From Planctomycetota bacterium (lineage in GTDB: Bacteria > Planctomycetota > Phycisphaerae > Phycisphaerales > SM1A02), in the NCBI GenBank assembly GCA_027295365.1, contig JAPULD010000334.1, forward strand, positions 1 through 5,574: 5,574 nucleotides of DNA, in the 5' to 3' direction. The translations under genes were made by a program, and so were the position numbers. The notes under the pieces are model-generated. The model was not told the origin of the DNA and searched no databases. It saw only the letters and a list, made by a program, of their open reading frames with translations. Shown here piece by piece: positions 5,459 to 5,574 of this stretch. Numbering within the stretch: the first letter of the stretch is position 1; every line of letters starts with the position of its first letter.

Positions 5459-5574
5459 CTAAGGGCAAGGTCCCCACGATGCGAGAAGAGAAAGGAGGTC
5501 TTCGACATCCACGGCCGCGTTGCTGTCGAGGTCTTCAGGGCAAGGCAGATCGCATGGCCCCCATTTCGCGAGCA
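5459..5574 (-). CDS. C-terminal end of a dockerin-tailed protein (5' partial, cut by window edge)
   Basis: Reading the minus strand from the right edge gives 37 residues and a TAG stop at 5461-5459. The segment begins LAKWGPCDLPCPEDLDSNAA and ends VDVEDLLSLLASWGPCP. This is the end of one dockerin-like repeat (LAKWG) followed by a full second repeat with the DLDSN loop and the DLLSLLASWG helix, closed by a Cys-containing GPCP. It is the same tail type as on the two other surface proteins in the window, which strongly supports it as a real gene despite its short visible length. The main body, signal peptide and function lie beyond the window. By analogy it is an exported protein. The hairpin at 5409-5440 lies just behind it. 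Confidence 0.78.
   Translation of the reverse strand, partial: LAKWGPCDLPCPEDLDSNAAVDVEDLLSLLASWGPCP

Noticed and set aside
5152..5462. Two overlapping plus-strand frames (5152-5409 and 5211-5462)
   Set aside because: There is no ribosome binding site or domain, and they overlap the hairpin behind the minus-strand dockerin gene. The sensible-looking end of the first (a short amphipathic helix) is not enough to call a gene.
1..5574. CRISPR array, transposon ends, tRNA genes or prophage genes
   Set aside because: No regularly spaced repeats, terminal inverted repeats, transposase or integrase motifs, or tRNA-like cloverleaf were found on reading both strands.

Overview
The window looks like chromosomal DNA from a planctomycete of the class Phycisphaerae. 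Three signs point there. Three separate proteins end in the short duplicated 'DLD..G.V.V.DLL.LL..WG' tail that annotation pipelines call a GC-type dockerin. One gene encodes a small membrane protein headed by the zinc ribbon CPTCEYDLTGL...CPEC, a common planctomycete type. The base composition is GC-rich, with GC-rich third codon positions. This placement is inferred from protein style; there is no rRNA or other marker.

Layout, left to right. (1) 1-1224 (+): the 3' part of a secreted parallel beta-helix / choice-of-anchor Q protein ending in a dockerin-like tail; its start lies outside the window. (2) 1237-2025 (-): a GNAT N-acetyltransferase, convergent with the first gene across a 12-base gap. 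(3) 2139-2678 (+): a DinB/YfiT-type metal-binding four-helix protein with an intact His triad, divergent from the GNAT gene over a 113-base shared upstream region. (4) 2835-3242 (+): the zinc-ribbon membrane protein. (5) 3505-4316 (+): a secreted protein with a flagellin hypervariable (Flagellin_IN-like) module and a dockerin tail. Its signal peptide and its body are in different frames, joined at a run of seven C. (6) 4367-5089 (-): a very lysine-rich protein with a peptidoglycan-binding domain and a YkuD/DUF5675-like His/Cys domain. (7) 5459-5574 (-): the last 37 codons of a third dockerin-tailed protein, cut by the window edge and followed by a terminator-like hairpin.

The genes do not form one evident operon: strands alternate and most have their own upstream region. 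The shared theme is the cell surface. Three exported proteins carry the same type of C-terminal tag, and one protein probably acts on peptidoglycan. The GNAT, DinB and zinc-ribbon genes look like ordinary housekeeping or accessory genes. No tRNA, rRNA, CRISPR array, insertion sequence, integrase or attachment site was recognised. The best leads are the flagellin-module/dockerin chimera with its C7 frame break, the signal-less peptidoglycan-targeting protein, and the repeated dockerin-like sorting tag, for which no partner gene is seen here.
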